Positions 52,893 through 61,756 of a stretch of 64,000 nucleotides of DNA are shown piece by piece. A program made the position numbers and the translations under genes. Numbering within the stretch: the stretch's first letter is position 1; the number at the start of each line of letters is the position of its first letter. The DNA is from Gordonia lacunae (GTDB taxonomy: Bacteria; Actinomycetota; Actinomycetes; Mycobacteriales; Mycobacteriaceae): NCBI RefSeq assembly GCF_002149015.1, contig NZ_NGFO01000002.1, forward strand, positions 62,001-126,000. The letters run 5' to 3'. The notes beneath the pieces were generated by a model, which ran no database searches, was not told the DNA's origin, and was given only the letters and a program-made list of their open reading frames with translations.

Positions 52893-52922
52893 TGACTGTT
52901 TCGACCGGGGTTGGCTAATCTC
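52893..52922 (+). promoter_or_regulatory. SigA-type promoter of the MHS transporter
   Basis: TTGACT (52893-52898), an 18-bp spacer and TAATCT (52917-52922) match vegetative -35/-10 elements. The mRNA would have a leader of about 160 bases before GTG 53088. Confidence 0.55.
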
Positions 52923-53087
52923 CAGCTACCCCGGCGCTGGGACGTGACCGACACTCGGCGCGGACTGTGTCCGGGAACACCCCTCCGGCCCGACGGCCGC
53001 ACCTTCGACGACCTCACGGCGACCCCCGGAAGAACGGCCGTGGCTCGATTCCGTCGGCCGGGCACCCCCCGAGCCAGGAGCATCTCC

Positions 53088-54458
53088 GTGCCCACAGATC
53101 ACACCGGCGAACGGCCGGCACCCCGTTCGGCTCGAGCGTCGATCGCCGCCGCGATCTCGACGTCGCTCGAGTGGTACGACTTCTTCATCTACTCCACCGC
53201 GGCGGCGCTGGTGTTCAACGTGACGTTCTTCGCCACCGACAGCACCGTCGTGTCCGCACTCAACTCCTTCGCCACTGTCGCCGTCGGCTTCATCGCCCGG
53301 CCGATCGGCGGAATTCTCGCCGGCCAGCTGGGAGATCGCTACGGCCGCAAGCCCGTTCTGGTCGGCGCGGTCTGCCTGATGGCCGTCGCCACTTTCCTGA
53401 TCGGCTGCGTGCCCAACACCCAGACGGTGTGGCTGGCACCGACCCTCCTGGTCATCCTCCGCATCTGCCAGGGCCTGGCCGTCGGCGGACAGTGGGGAGG
53501 TGCCGTCCTGATCGCCACCGAGAACGCGCCGGCACATCTGCGTGGCTTCTACGGCAGTTTCGCCCAGCTCGGCGTGCCGATCGGTCTGGTGCTGGGCAAT
53601 GTCGCGTTCCTCCTCGCCACCGGACTGTCGAGTTCGGACGCCTTCCTGTCCTGGGTCTGGCGAATCCCGTTCTGGATCAGCCTGGTCATGCTCCCGGTCG
53701 CGTTCGCCATCCACCGGTTCCTCGAGGAGACACCGGAATTCAAGGCAGTCGCGGCCAAGATCGCGCAGACACCCGAGGTGCAGCGCTCGCCGATGCTCGA
53801 CGTCATCCGACGCAACCCGGGGACCATCCTGATGGCCGCCGGAGCCAACACGATCGGAATCGTCTTCTTCTACATCATGATCACCGGTTCGGTGCAGTTC
53901 GTGACGACCTACCTCGACGTCGCCCGATCCACCGTGCTCACCTGGATTCTGATCTCCTGCGTCGTGATGGTCCCGCTGGTCCCGGCCTTCGGCTGGCTGT
54001 CGGATCGCGTCGGCCGCAAGTTGGTCTTCGCGATCGGCTCGGCGGCCATGATGATCTGGGCCATCCCGATGTGGCTGCTGATCGGGTCGTCCTCGCCGAC
54101 GTCCATCTGGCCGTTCGCGGTCGCCGTCCTCGTCGGGGTCGTGGCGATGGCGCTGCAGACCGGTACGCAGGGAACACTTTTCGCCGAGCTGTTCCCGCCG
54201 GAGATCCGCTTCTCGGGCGCGTCCCTGGGATATCAGATCTCGGCGATCGTCGGCGGGTTCGCCCCGTTCGTGATGGTCGCGATCATCAACGGCAACCCGG
54301 ACAACGCCTGGCGCGTGGGGCTTTTCCTCACCCTCCTGGCCGCCGCGTCGTTGCTCTGCCTGTATGTCATCGTCAAGAAGCGCTATCACGGCGACTTCGA
54401 CTCACAGGTATCGGCCGGCGTCGACGACGCACAGCCACCGGCTCAGCCTGTTCGATAG
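53088..54458 (+). CDS. MHS-family metabolite:proton symporter
   Basis: A 456-aa 12-segment MFS transporter of the metabolite-H+ symporter group (ProP/ShiA-like). SLEWYDFFIYSTAAALVFN, GFIARPIGGILAGQLGDRYGRKPVL and RICQGLAVGGQWGGAVLIATE are the signatures. I chose GTG 53088 because AGGAG lies seven bases upstream; the frame extends upstream but as shadow. It would import an organic acid, aromatic acid or compatible solute. The substrate cannot be called. Confidence 0.92.
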   Translation: MPTDHTGERPAPRSARASIAAAISTSLEWYDFFIYSTAAALVFNVTFFATDSTVVSALNSFATVAVGFIARPIGGILAGQLGDRYGRKPVLVGAVCLMAVATFLIGCVPNTQTVWLAPTLLVILRICQGLAVGGQWGGAVLIATENAPAHLRGFYGSFAQLGVPIGLVLGNVAFLLATGLSSSDAFLSWVWRIPFWISLVMLPVAFAIHRFLEETPEFKAVAAKIAQTPEVQRSPMLDVIRRNPGTILMAAGANTIGIVFFYIMITGSVQFVTTYLDVARSTVLTWILISCVVMVPLVPAFGWLSDRVGRKLVFAIGSAAMMIWAIPMWLLIGSSSPTSIWPFAVAVLVGVVAMALQTGTQGTLFAELFPPEIRFSGASLGYQISAIVGGFAPFVMVAIINGNPDNAWRVGLFLTLLAAASLLCLYVIVKKRYHGDFDSQVSAGVDDAQPPAQPVR

Positions 54459-54483
54459 TCGCGGTCTTCCCGGCGACCGGGAC

Positions 54484-54531
54484 ACCACGGCGGCGCCGGG
54501 TCATCGAACGATGACCCGGCGCCGTCGTGGT
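54484..54531. terminator. 21-bp bidirectional terminator hairpin
   Basis: Arms 54484-54504 and 54511-54531 pair with a single mismatch around a CGAACG loop, between the convergent MHS and SDR genes (3 bp from the SDR stop). There is no T-tract. It is one of the longest stems in the window. Confidence 0.8.
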
Positions 54532-54534
54532 GGT

Positions 54535-55389
54535 TCAGTTCCAGTTCATCCAGAAGTCGAGCTCGAGCTCCTGGTCGCCGGGCACGACGCGGTGCTGCTC
54601 GAAATCGCGGACACCGTCACGCGCGAGGACGTCGTCGTCGATGAAGCACTGTCCGGTCGCCAGCCAGGCCGGTTTGGTGATGATGCTCAACGCGGCGTCG
54701 GCCATGATGCTGGGCTTCCGACTCCGCGCGACGAGCTCCTCGCTCAGGATGTTGCGCACCGCCGCCGTGTTGATCGTTGTCCGCGGCCACAACGAATTGA
54801 CCGCGATGCCATCGGCTTTCAGCTCGGCGGCCAGACCGATGGTGACCATGGACATCGAGAACTTCGAGATCGTGTACGCGGTCCCGATCTGACTGAACCA
54901 CTTGGGATCGAGATCGATCGGCGGCGAAAGCGTCAGCACATGGGCGTTCTCCGATGCGCGCAGATGCGGGATCGCCGCCTTCGTCAGCGCGAAGGCACCT
55001 CGCGCATTGATGTCCTGCATGAGGTCGTATTTCTTCATGTCGATCTTCTCCGCGGACGTCAGATCGAGCGCACTCGCGTTGTTGACCACGATGTCGATGC
55101 CGCCGAAGTGCTCGACGGTGCGGGTCACGGCCTCGGCCACCGAGGCGTCGTCACGGACGTCACCCACGATGGGCAGTGCCCGCCCGCCGGCCTCGGTGAT
55201 CGCGGCCGCCGCCGTGTGAATCGTCCCGGGGAGTTTCGGGTGCGGCTCGGCGGTTTTCGCAACGAGCGCGATGTTGGCGCCGCGCGCAGCGGCCGCCACC
55301 GCGATGGCCTCGCCGATTCCCCGGCTGCCGCCGGAGATCAACAGGGTCCGGCCCTGCAGCGAATCGTCGGGGGTGTGGGTCGATGTCAC
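54535..55389 (-). CDS. Short-chain dehydrogenase (HSDL2-like)
   Basis: A 284-aa SDR. SGGSRGIGEAIAVAAAARGANIALVAKTAEPHPKLPGTIHTAAAAI is the cofactor motif and downstream segment typical of the hydroxysteroid-dehydrogenase-like 2 group; NNASALDL and YTISKF (Tyr, Lys) follow. GTG 55389 has AAAGGA upstream. The C-terminal extension has no sterol-carrier domain, which some relatives carry. The substrate is unknown; long-chain or steroid alcohols are possible. Confidence 0.88.
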   Translation of the reverse strand: MTSTHTPDDSLQGRTLLISGGSRGIGEAIAVAAAARGANIALVAKTAEPHPKLPGTIHTAAAAITEAGGRALPIVGDVRDDASVAEAVTRTVEHFGGIDIVVNNASALDLTSAEKIDMKKYDLMQDINARGAFALTKAAIPHLRASENAHVLTLSPPIDLDPKWFSQIGTAYTISKFSMSMVTIGLAAELKADGIAVNSLWPRTTINTAAVRNILSEELVARSRKPSIMADAALSIITKPAWLATGQCFIDDDVLARDGVRDFEQHRVVPGDQELELDFWMNWN

Positions 55390-55811
55390 GGTGAGTCCTT
55401 TCGGTGCGCACATCCATCGGGTGTGCGAGGTCGGGACAGCGACGCATGGGCCGACTCGTTCGACACCACCGCCACTCGCTGCCTGTTTGGTTGAGCTAAA
55501 CAGTCCGGAGATAGTTGCATCTCGGGCGGGCGCCCGAGATACCTCCGGAGTCGAGATGACACCGCCGTTCCCGGCCCCGGCGCACCCCTGTTCGGCTCCG
55601 CCGAGCGTATCTCTCGAATCCGCTGATGTGCAATCAATGCGCATGTCATCGCTTGCGTCGAAGCCCCGCAGGACACGCAGGCCCCAGGGCGCGAGGCTCC
55701 ACCCCGGCCGACGCCCGCCCGCGCCGGGACTTGACCCCGCGCCGACCGAGCGGGCATGCTGTCCGAGCGATCGCTCGCTCACGGCGGGTGACCAATCGAG
55801 AGGGGACAGTT
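55390..55811. other. 422-bp divergent intergenic region rich in palindromes
   Basis: No gene is supported. Three palindromic elements are present: CTGTTT/AAACAG (55483-55503), a perfect 10-bp inverted repeat (55519-55540) and GAGCGATCGCTC (55765-55776). It should hold the promoters of the SDR and of the HpaB/AbfD-like gene. Confidence 0.65.
55519..55540. repeat. Perfect 10-bp inverted repeat
   Basis: ATCTCGGGCG-GG-CGCCCGAGAT, in the middle of the divergent intergenic region, is flanked on both sides by TCCGGAG. It is a likely operator or cruciform. Confidence 0.6.
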
Positions 55812-57266
55812 GTGGCCATCCGGGACCCGCAGGCCTATCGAGAGGGCCTCCGCGACAACAGGCGCGTCGTCTATCGCGGCGAGAAGGTCGACGACGTCAC
55901 CGCGTTCGGCGAATTCGCGGACGCGATCGCCCACTCGTCACTCGCCTACGAGATCTCGCGCACCGAGCCGGATCTCGCGGTCGCCGACGACGGCGACGGG
56001 CCCTACACCGCGTTCTACCGGGTGCCGCGCACCGCGGCGGACATCAGCAACCGCGGTCGCCTGATCGAGACCCTGTCCCGCATGGGCGCGGGGACGATCG
56101 TGCTCAAAGAGGTGGGCAGCGACGCCCTGTTCGCGCTGCTGCGCGCATTGTCCGGCGACAGCCTCGCCAAAGCCGAGGCGTACTACCGGTACTGCTGCGA
56201 GAACGACGTCGCGCTGGCGGTGGCCCAGACCGATGTGAAGGGCGACCGGTCGCTTCCGCCGCACCGGCAGCCCGATCCCGATCACTACCTGCGGATCGTC
56301 GACGAGGACGCCGACTCGATCACCGTGTCCGGCGCGAAGGTCCATACCTCGTTCAGCGCCAACGCCGATGAGCTCATCGTGCTGCCCACCCGCGCGATGT
56401 CGGAGGCCGATCGCGACTGGGCGGTGAGCTTCGCCATCCCGGTCGACACCGAGGGCCTCACGCTCTACGTGTCCCCCTACCTGCACGGCGAGCACCACGC
56501 CTTCGAGCACCCGATCTCGTCCCGGCACAAGCTGCTCGAGAGCCTGACGGTGTTCGACCGGGTCCGCGTCCCGAAGGAGCGGGTCTTCCTCAACCGGGAG
56601 CCCGAACTCGCCGGCCCGCTGGCACTCGCCTTCGTCGACTACCACCGCTTCACCGCGGTGAACTACAAACTCCCCGTCCTCGACCTGCTGGTCGGGGCCG
56701 CCATCGGTATCGCCGAGGCCAACGGCATCGCCGGTGCCGGTCACGTGAAGACCAAACTGACCGAACTGATCACCTACGCCGAGACGGTACGTGGTTTCGC
56801 CGAGTTGGCCGCGGTCCGATCGCGCAACGGCGGCAACGGAATCCATCTCCCGGACCCATTGGCGGTCAACATGGCGAAGTACCACTTCGCGCACGGGTTC
56901 CACCAGGCCGCGGCCACCCTGCTCGACCTCGCCGGCGGCCTGGTGGTCACCGGGCCCGGCGGACAGGACTGGGATGACCCCGCGGTTCGTGCGGTGCTGG
57001 AGAAGTACTTCGCCGCCGCCCGGCCGGCCCAGGAGCGCCTGCGGCTCATCCACCTGATCGGCGACCTGACCACGGGGCAGTGGGGCGGCTACCAGTCGGT
57101 TCTCGCCACCCATGCCGAGGGATCGCTGGAGGCCGAGAAGATGCAGATCGCACGGGCGTACGACAGCACCCGGGCGCGTGCCGCCGTCGACGCGGTACTC
57201 CGCGCGGCCGCCGAAACACCCGATGCCGGAGCCGAACTCGTGGCAACCGCGGGAGCCGCTCGATGA
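55812..57266 (+). CDS. 4-Hydroxybutyryl-CoA dehydratase/HpaB-family protein without Fe-S ligands
   Basis: A 484-aa flavoprotein-fold protein of the 4-hydroxyphenylacetate hydroxylase superfamily. It follows Clostridium AbfD (4-hydroxybutyryl-CoA dehydratase, 490 aa) along its length: TDVKGDRSLPPHRQPDPDHYLRIV, AMSEADRDWAVSF, VFDRVRVPKERVFL and DYHRFTAVNYKLPVLD. The AbfD cluster ligands Cys99, Cys103 and Cys299 appear as Ile, Glu and Tyr; only the His (in DYHR) remains. So a [4Fe-4S]-dependent dehydration is unlikely; a flavin-only reaction or monooxygenation is possible. GTG 55812 has GAGGGGA upstream. It is coupled to a crotonase gene. Confidence 0.82.
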   Translation: MAIRDPQAYREGLRDNRRVVYRGEKVDDVTAFGEFADAIAHSSLAYEISRTEPDLAVADDGDGPYTAFYRVPRTAADISNRGRLIETLSRMGAGTIVLKEVGSDALFALLRALSGDSLAKAEAYYRYCCENDVALAVAQTDVKGDRSLPPHRQPDPDHYLRIVDEDADSITVSGAKVHTSFSANADELIVLPTRAMSEADRDWAVSFAIPVDTEGLTLYVSPYLHGEHHAFEHPISSRHKLLESLTVFDRVRVPKERVFLNREPELAGPLALAFVDYHRFTAVNYKLPVLDLLVGAAIGIAEANGIAGAGHVKTKLTELITYAETVRGFAELAAVRSRNGGNGIHLPDPLAVNMAKYHFAHGFHQAAATLLDLAGGLVVTGPGGQDWDDPAVRAVLEKYFAAARPAQERLRLIHLIGDLTTGQWGGYQSVLATHAEGSLEAEKMQIARAYDSTRARAAVDAVLRAAAETPDAGAELVATAGAAR

Positions 57267-58021
57267 CCGCGGGCCTCGACTTCGCCCTCGACGACCGCGG
57301 GGTCGCCACCATCCGGCTGAACCGGCCGGAGGCCGCGAACGCCCTGGACATGGATGTCGCCGACGGACTGGCGGCGGCGGTGCAGACCATCGAACGCGAC
57401 GGCGGCGTCCGGGTCATCCGACTGTCCGCGGCCGGTCGGCTGTTCTCCGGTGGCGGCGATGTCCACGGCATGGCCACCGCGACCGACCGGGGTCGGTTCC
57501 TCGCCGAGCTCGCCGGATCGGTCCACCGGTCGCTCATCGCGCTGGACCGCCTGCCCGTTCCCGTCGTGGCCGCGGTTCAGGGCACCGCCGCGGGCGGCGG
57601 TCTGGGTCTCGTCCTCGCCGCCGACGTGGTGGTCGCGACGCCGACGACCTCCTTCGTGGCCGCATACTCCACGATCGGACTCTCCCCCGACTGCGGAGTG
57701 TCCGTCAACCTGCCCCGGACCATCGGCCTGGGGCGCGCACTGCGCATGCTGGTGCGGAACGAGAAGATCGATGCGGCAACCGCGTTGGACTGGGGCCTCG
57801 TCCACGACATCGTCGAGGCGGAGGAACTCGAGAGTGCCACCGACGATCTCGTCGCGCTCCTGCTCGAACGGCCCGCGGCCGCGATCGGGCACGCACGACG
57901 CCTGGCGCGGGCGTCCTTCGGCCGTACGTTCGCCGATCATCTCGACGACGAGGCGGCCACCATCGCGCGGCTGGGTGCGGGCGACGAAACCGGCGCACTG
58001 CTCGCCCGATTCACCGGCTGA
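57263..58021 (+). CDS. Enoyl-CoA hydratase/isomerase family protein
   Basis: A 252-aa crotonase. IRLNRPEAANALDMDVADGL, GRLFSGGGDVHGMA and GTAAGGGLGLVLAADVVV form the oxyanion pocket. The first hydratase Glu is missing, and GLSPDCGVSVNLPR has Asp where PaaG-type delta3-delta2-enoyl-CoA isomerases have their single acid. I infer isomerase activity. ATG 57263 overlaps the upstream stop, so it works with the AbfD/HpaB-like protein. The BCCT gene starts 73 bp later. Confidence 0.9.
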   Translation: MTAGLDFALDDRGVATIRLNRPEAANALDMDVADGLAAAVQTIERDGGVRVIRLSAAGRLFSGGGDVHGMATATDRGRFLAELAGSVHRSLIALDRLPVPVVAAVQGTAAGGGLGLVLAADVVVATPTTSFVAAYSTIGLSPDCGVSVNLPRTIGLGRALRMLVRNEKIDAATALDWGLVHDIVEAEELESATDDLVALLLERPAAAIGHARRLARASFGRTFADHLDDEAATIARLGAGDETGALLARFTG

Positions 58022-58094
58022 CGCCGGCCCGCCCGCATCCGGTGATTCGCCCAAACCGCCCGATTCACCGGTGAGCGGACTAGCGTCGTAGCCC

Positions 58095-60236
58095 ATGAGC
58101 AGCGACGCCCGGCCCCGGTCGCACCGGGTCAACCTGACGGTCTTCCTCGCCTCGGCCGTCATCGTGGTCGCCTTCGCCGTGTGGGCGCTGGCGGCACCGG
58201 CGGCGGCCGAGTCGACGATCAACGACGTCCGCGATTTCATCACCCGGTGGTTCGGCTGGTGGTACTTCATCCTCGCGACCGCCATCGTCGGTCTCGTGGT
58301 GTTCCTCGGCCTCAGCAAGTACGGACGCTACCGACTCGGGCCCGAGGAGTCGCGCCCGGAGTACAGCCTCTTCACCTGGACGTCGATGCTGTTCGCCGCC
58401 GGTATCGGCATCGATCTGATGTTCTTCTCCGTCGCCGAACCCGTCACCCACTTCCTCAACCCGCCGACGGGTCTCGCGGAGACCAACGCCGCGGCGCGCG
58501 AAGCGGTCACGTGGACGGTCTTCCACTACGGGGTGACCGGGTGGGCGATGTATGCGCTGATGGGTGGCGCGCTCGCCTATTTCGCCTTCCGGCACAACCT
58601 CCCGCTGACGATCCGCGCGGCCCTGTACCCGATCTTCGGCAAGCGTGTCGAGGGGCGGTGGGGCGACGCGATCGACGTCGCGGCCGTCCTGGGCACCATC
58701 TTCGGCATCGCCACCTCGCTGGGAATCGGCGTCGTGCAGCTCAACTTCGGGCTGAACGAGATCTTCGGGATCGAGCAGGGCAAGGCCGCCCAGATCGGTC
58801 TCATCGTCCTGGCGGTGGTCATCGCGACTGCGTCCGCGACGTCGGGCGTGGACAAGGGCATCCGACGCCTCTCGGAGATCAACGTGATCCTGGCGATCTG
58901 CATGCTCGTCTACATCACGGTCGCCAAGGACGCCGACTTCCTGCTCAACGGGCTCGTCCAGAACGCGGGCGACTACGTCTCCACGTTCGCCGACCGGACG
59001 CTCGACACCTTCGCGTGGGACCAGGTGAACCCGCCGCCCGGCAACGACGCCCGCGCCTTCGTCGACGGTTGGACCCTGTTCTTCTGGGCCTGGTGGGTGG
59101 CCTGGGCCCCGTTCGTGGGACTCTTCCTCGCGCGCATCTCGCGGGGACGCACGTTGCGCCAGTTCATCTTCGGCGTCCTGGTGGTCCCGTTCAGCTTCAT
59201 CCTGGTATGGATCTCGATCTTCGGGAACAGCGCCCTGCAGGTGGCCCGCGGCGATGCGGACTTCGCCGAGACGACGGCCTCCACCCCCGAGGCCGGGTTC
59301 TATTCGCTGCTCGAGCAGTATCCCGGTTCGACGCTGCTCATCGGGATCGCGACGATCACCGGCCTGCTCTTCTACGTGACCAGCGCCGACTCCGGCTCGC
59401 TCGTGATGGGCAATTTCACCAGCCGCCTCGACGACCCGATGGCCGATTGCGCCCGCTCGCTGCGCATCTTCTGGTCGGTGGCGATCGGATTACTCACCCT
59501 GTCGATGCTGTTCGCGGGCGGCGGCGACGGGTCCATCCTGACCCTGCAGGCCGCGACGGTGATCATGGGCCTGCCGTTCTCGTTCGTCCTCGGACTGATA
59601 GGTGTCTCGCTGCTTCGCGCGGTCCGCAACGAGTCGGTGAAACTCGACAGCTTCCGGACCACCTTGCCGAAGGTGATCGCCGTCGGGCGCGGCCCAGCCG
59701 AACACGGCAGCTGGCGGCAGCGACTCATCGGCACCCTGCGCTTCCCCGGCCCGGCCGCCACCCGAAAGTTCATCGGGGCCAACGTTGTCCCGGCGATGAC
59801 CGAGGTCGCCGAGCAGTTCAACCGTGAGGGGATCGCCGCGACCGTCGACGAGTCGGCCGAGAACGAAGGGCTGCCGTCGCCGCGCCTGCTCGTCGAACTC
59901 GCCGAGGTGCCCCGTTTCGAGTACTGCGTGTGGCCGGTATCGGCACCGACCCCGACGTACGCGGTCCGGACCCAGCGTTCCGACGATCGTTACTTCCGAT
60001 GCGAGGTGTACCTCACCGAGGGATCGCAGGGGTACTCGCTGTCCGGGTACACCCGCGACCAGATCATCGGCGACATCCTCGACCAGTACGAACGTCATCT
60101 CGGCTACCTGCATCTGCGAGACGCCGCCGCGGACCACCACGACCCCGAACCGGCACCGGGCGCCGACGACGGTACCGTGCCCGACAGCGACACGGACATC
60201 CCCGACAGCAGTTCCGAAGGAGCACCGGTTCGATGA
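58095..60236 (+). CDS. betT: BCCT-family choline/betaine transporter
   Basis: A 713-aa transporter with 12 membrane segments. GIGIDLMFFSVAEPVTHFLNPP and FFWAWWVAWAPFVGLFLARISRGR, the aromatic choline-pocket helix of BCCT proteins, are present. The C-terminal ~180 residues are hydrophilic, as in BetT, where this tail senses osmotic stress; here it ends in an acidic stretch. It is directly followed by betaine-aldehyde and choline dehydrogenase genes (ATGA overlap), so choline import is very likely. Confidence 0.92.
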   Translation: MSSDARPRSHRVNLTVFLASAVIVVAFAVWALAAPAAAESTINDVRDFITRWFGWWYFILATAIVGLVVFLGLSKYGRYRLGPEESRPEYSLFTWTSMLFAAGIGIDLMFFSVAEPVTHFLNPPTGLAETNAAAREAVTWTVFHYGVTGWAMYALMGGALAYFAFRHNLPLTIRAALYPIFGKRVEGRWGDAIDVAAVLGTIFGIATSLGIGVVQLNFGLNEIFGIEQGKAAQIGLIVLAVVIATASATSGVDKGIRRLSEINVILAICMLVYITVAKDADFLLNGLVQNAGDYVSTFADRTLDTFAWDQVNPPPGNDARAFVDGWTLFFWAWWVAWAPFVGLFLARISRGRTLRQFIFGVLVVPFSFILVWISIFGNSALQVARGDADFAETTASTPEAGFYSLLEQYPGSTLLIGIATITGLLFYVTSADSGSLVMGNFTSRLDDPMADCARSLRIFWSVAIGLLTLSMLFAGGGDGSILTLQAATVIMGLPFSFVLGLIGVSLLRAVRNESVKLDSFRTTLPKVIAVGRGPAEHGSWRQRLIGTLRFPGPAATRKFIGANVVPAMTEVAEQFNREGIAATVDESAENEGLPSPRLLVELAEVPRFEYCVWPVSAPTPTYAVRTQRSDDRYFRCEVYLTEGSQGYSLSGYTRDQIIGDILDQYERHLGYLHLRDAAADHHDPEPAPGADDGTVPDSDTDIPDSSSEGAPVR

Positions 60237-61756
60237 GCGAGACCCTCTACATCGACGGCCGCTGGCGGCCGGCCGCGTCCGGTCAGACCCGCGAGATCCG
60301 CTGTCCGGCAGACAACTCGGTCGTCGGTGTGGTGGCCGAGGCCGGCGTGGCCGACACCGAACAGGCGATCGCGGCGGCGCGGCGCGCCTTCGACGCCGGC
60401 GACTGGAGCGCCACACCGGCCGCCGAACGTGGCGACCTCCTGCTGCGTGTCGCGGGCCAGATCGACGAGCGCCGAGACGAATTCGTCCGGGCCGAGACCC
60501 TCGACACCGGCAAACGGCCGTACGAGTCCGACCTCGACATGACCGACATCGCCAACTGCTTCCGGTATTTCGGCAAACTCGCGGCCACCGACGCGGGTCG
60601 CGTGGTCGACACCGGATCACCCGATGCCGATTCCCGCATCGTCTACGAACCGGTCGGTGTCTGCGGACTGATCACGCCGTGGAACTACCCCTTGCTGCAG
60701 GCAGCCTGGAAAGTCGCTCCGGCGCTCGCAGCGGGAAACACCTTCGTCCTCAAACCCGCCGAGCTCACCCCACACACCTCGATCCTGCTGATGCAGGTAC
60801 TCGAGCATGTCGGTCTCCCGGCGGGCGTGGGCAACCTCGTCCTGGGCGCGGGTGCCGAGGCCGGCGCTCCCCTGTCCTCGCACCCCGACGTCGACCTCGT
60901 CTCGTTCACCGGAGGTCTGGTCACGGGCCGGGTCATCGCCCGGGAGGCGTCGGCAACGGTGAAGAAGGTCGCGCTCGAACTCGGGGGCAAGAACCCGAAC
61001 GTGGTGTTCGCCGACGCATGTGCCACCGACGACCTGCTCGCCGCCGCGGTCGACAACGCGCTCAACGCCGCGTTCCTGCACTCGGGCCAGGTGTGCTCGG
61101 CCGGAGCGCGACTCATCATCGAGGAGTCCGCACACGACCGCTTCGTCGACGAACTCGTCCGCCGCGCGGAACGAATCCGGCTGGGGCTCCCCTACTCCGA
61201 GGGCACCGAGACCGGTCCGCTCATCTCGGCGGCACACCGCGACAAGGTGCACGCCTACGTCGAGCAGGCCCGTGCGGACGGCGCCGTCATCCGCACGGGC
61301 GGCGGCTTCGCCACCGGCGATGCGGGATCGGGCAGTCTCGACGACGGATGGTTCTATCTGCCCACCGTGATCGATCGCGCCGACCGTTCGATGGCCTGCG
61401 TGCACGACGAGGCGTTCGGACCCACGGTCACCGTCGAGACCTTCGCCACGGAGGACGAGGCCGTGACCCTGGCCAACGACACCGTCTACGGGCTGGCCGG
61501 TGCGGTCTGGTCGGCCGACGCGGCGCGCGCCCGCCGCATCGCCGGACGGATCCGGGCCGGAACGGTGTGGGTCAACGACTTCGGGCCGTATCTGCCCGAG
61601 GCCGAGTGGGGCGGGTACGGCCAGTCCGGCTTCGGTCGGGAACTCGGTCCGTCGGGACTGGCGGAGTATCGCGAGGCCAAGCACGTCTACGAGAACCTCC
61701 GACCGGGGGTCACCGGGTGGTTCGCGAACCGAGACGATCGGGAGGATGAGCAGTGA
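60233..61756 (+). CDS. betB: Betaine-aldehyde dehydrogenase
   Basis: A 507-aa NAD(P)-dependent aldehyde dehydrogenase. Asn151 (PWNYPL), Lys174, Glu249 (ELGGKNPN) and the nucleophile Cys288 (GQVCSAG) are all in place. The ATG at 60233 overlaps the betT stop and has GAAGGAG upstream. Between a choline-type BCCT transporter and a GMC dehydrogenase, its substrate should be betaine aldehyde, giving glycine betaine as osmolyte or methyl source. Substrate assignment rests on operon context. Confidence 0.92.
   Translation: MSETLYIDGRWRPAASGQTREIRCPADNSVVGVVAEAGVADTEQAIAAARRAFDAGDWSATPAAERGDLLLRVAGQIDERRDEFVRAETLDTGKRPYESDLDMTDIANCFRYFGKLAATDAGRVVDTGSPDADSRIVYEPVGVCGLITPWNYPLLQAAWKVAPALAAGNTFVLKPAELTPHTSILLMQVLEHVGLPAGVGNLVLGAGAEAGAPLSSHPDVDLVSFTGGLVTGRVIAREASATVKKVALELGGKNPNVVFADACATDDLLAAAVDNALNAAFLHSGQVCSAGARLIIEESAHDRFVDELVRRAERIRLGLPYSEGTETGPLISAAHRDKVHAYVEQARADGAVIRTGGGFATGDAGSGSLDDGWFYLPTVIDRADRSMACVHDEAFGPTVTVETFATEDEAVTLANDTVYGLAGAVWSADAARARRIAGRIRAGTVWVNDFGPYLPEAEWGGYGQSGFGRELGPSGLAEYREAKHVYENLRPGVTGWFANRDDREDEQ

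Noticed and set aside
52926..54389. A 487-codon antisense frame opposite the MHS transporter
   Set aside because: It is rich in Asp, Arg, Glu and His and has no recognisable fold. The sense strand has clear MFS motifs and a ribosome site.
55812..57266. Naming the gene 4-hydroxybutyryl-CoA dehydratase (abfD)
   Set aside because: Three of the four cluster ligands are missing, so the known iron-sulfur-dependent reaction is not supported.
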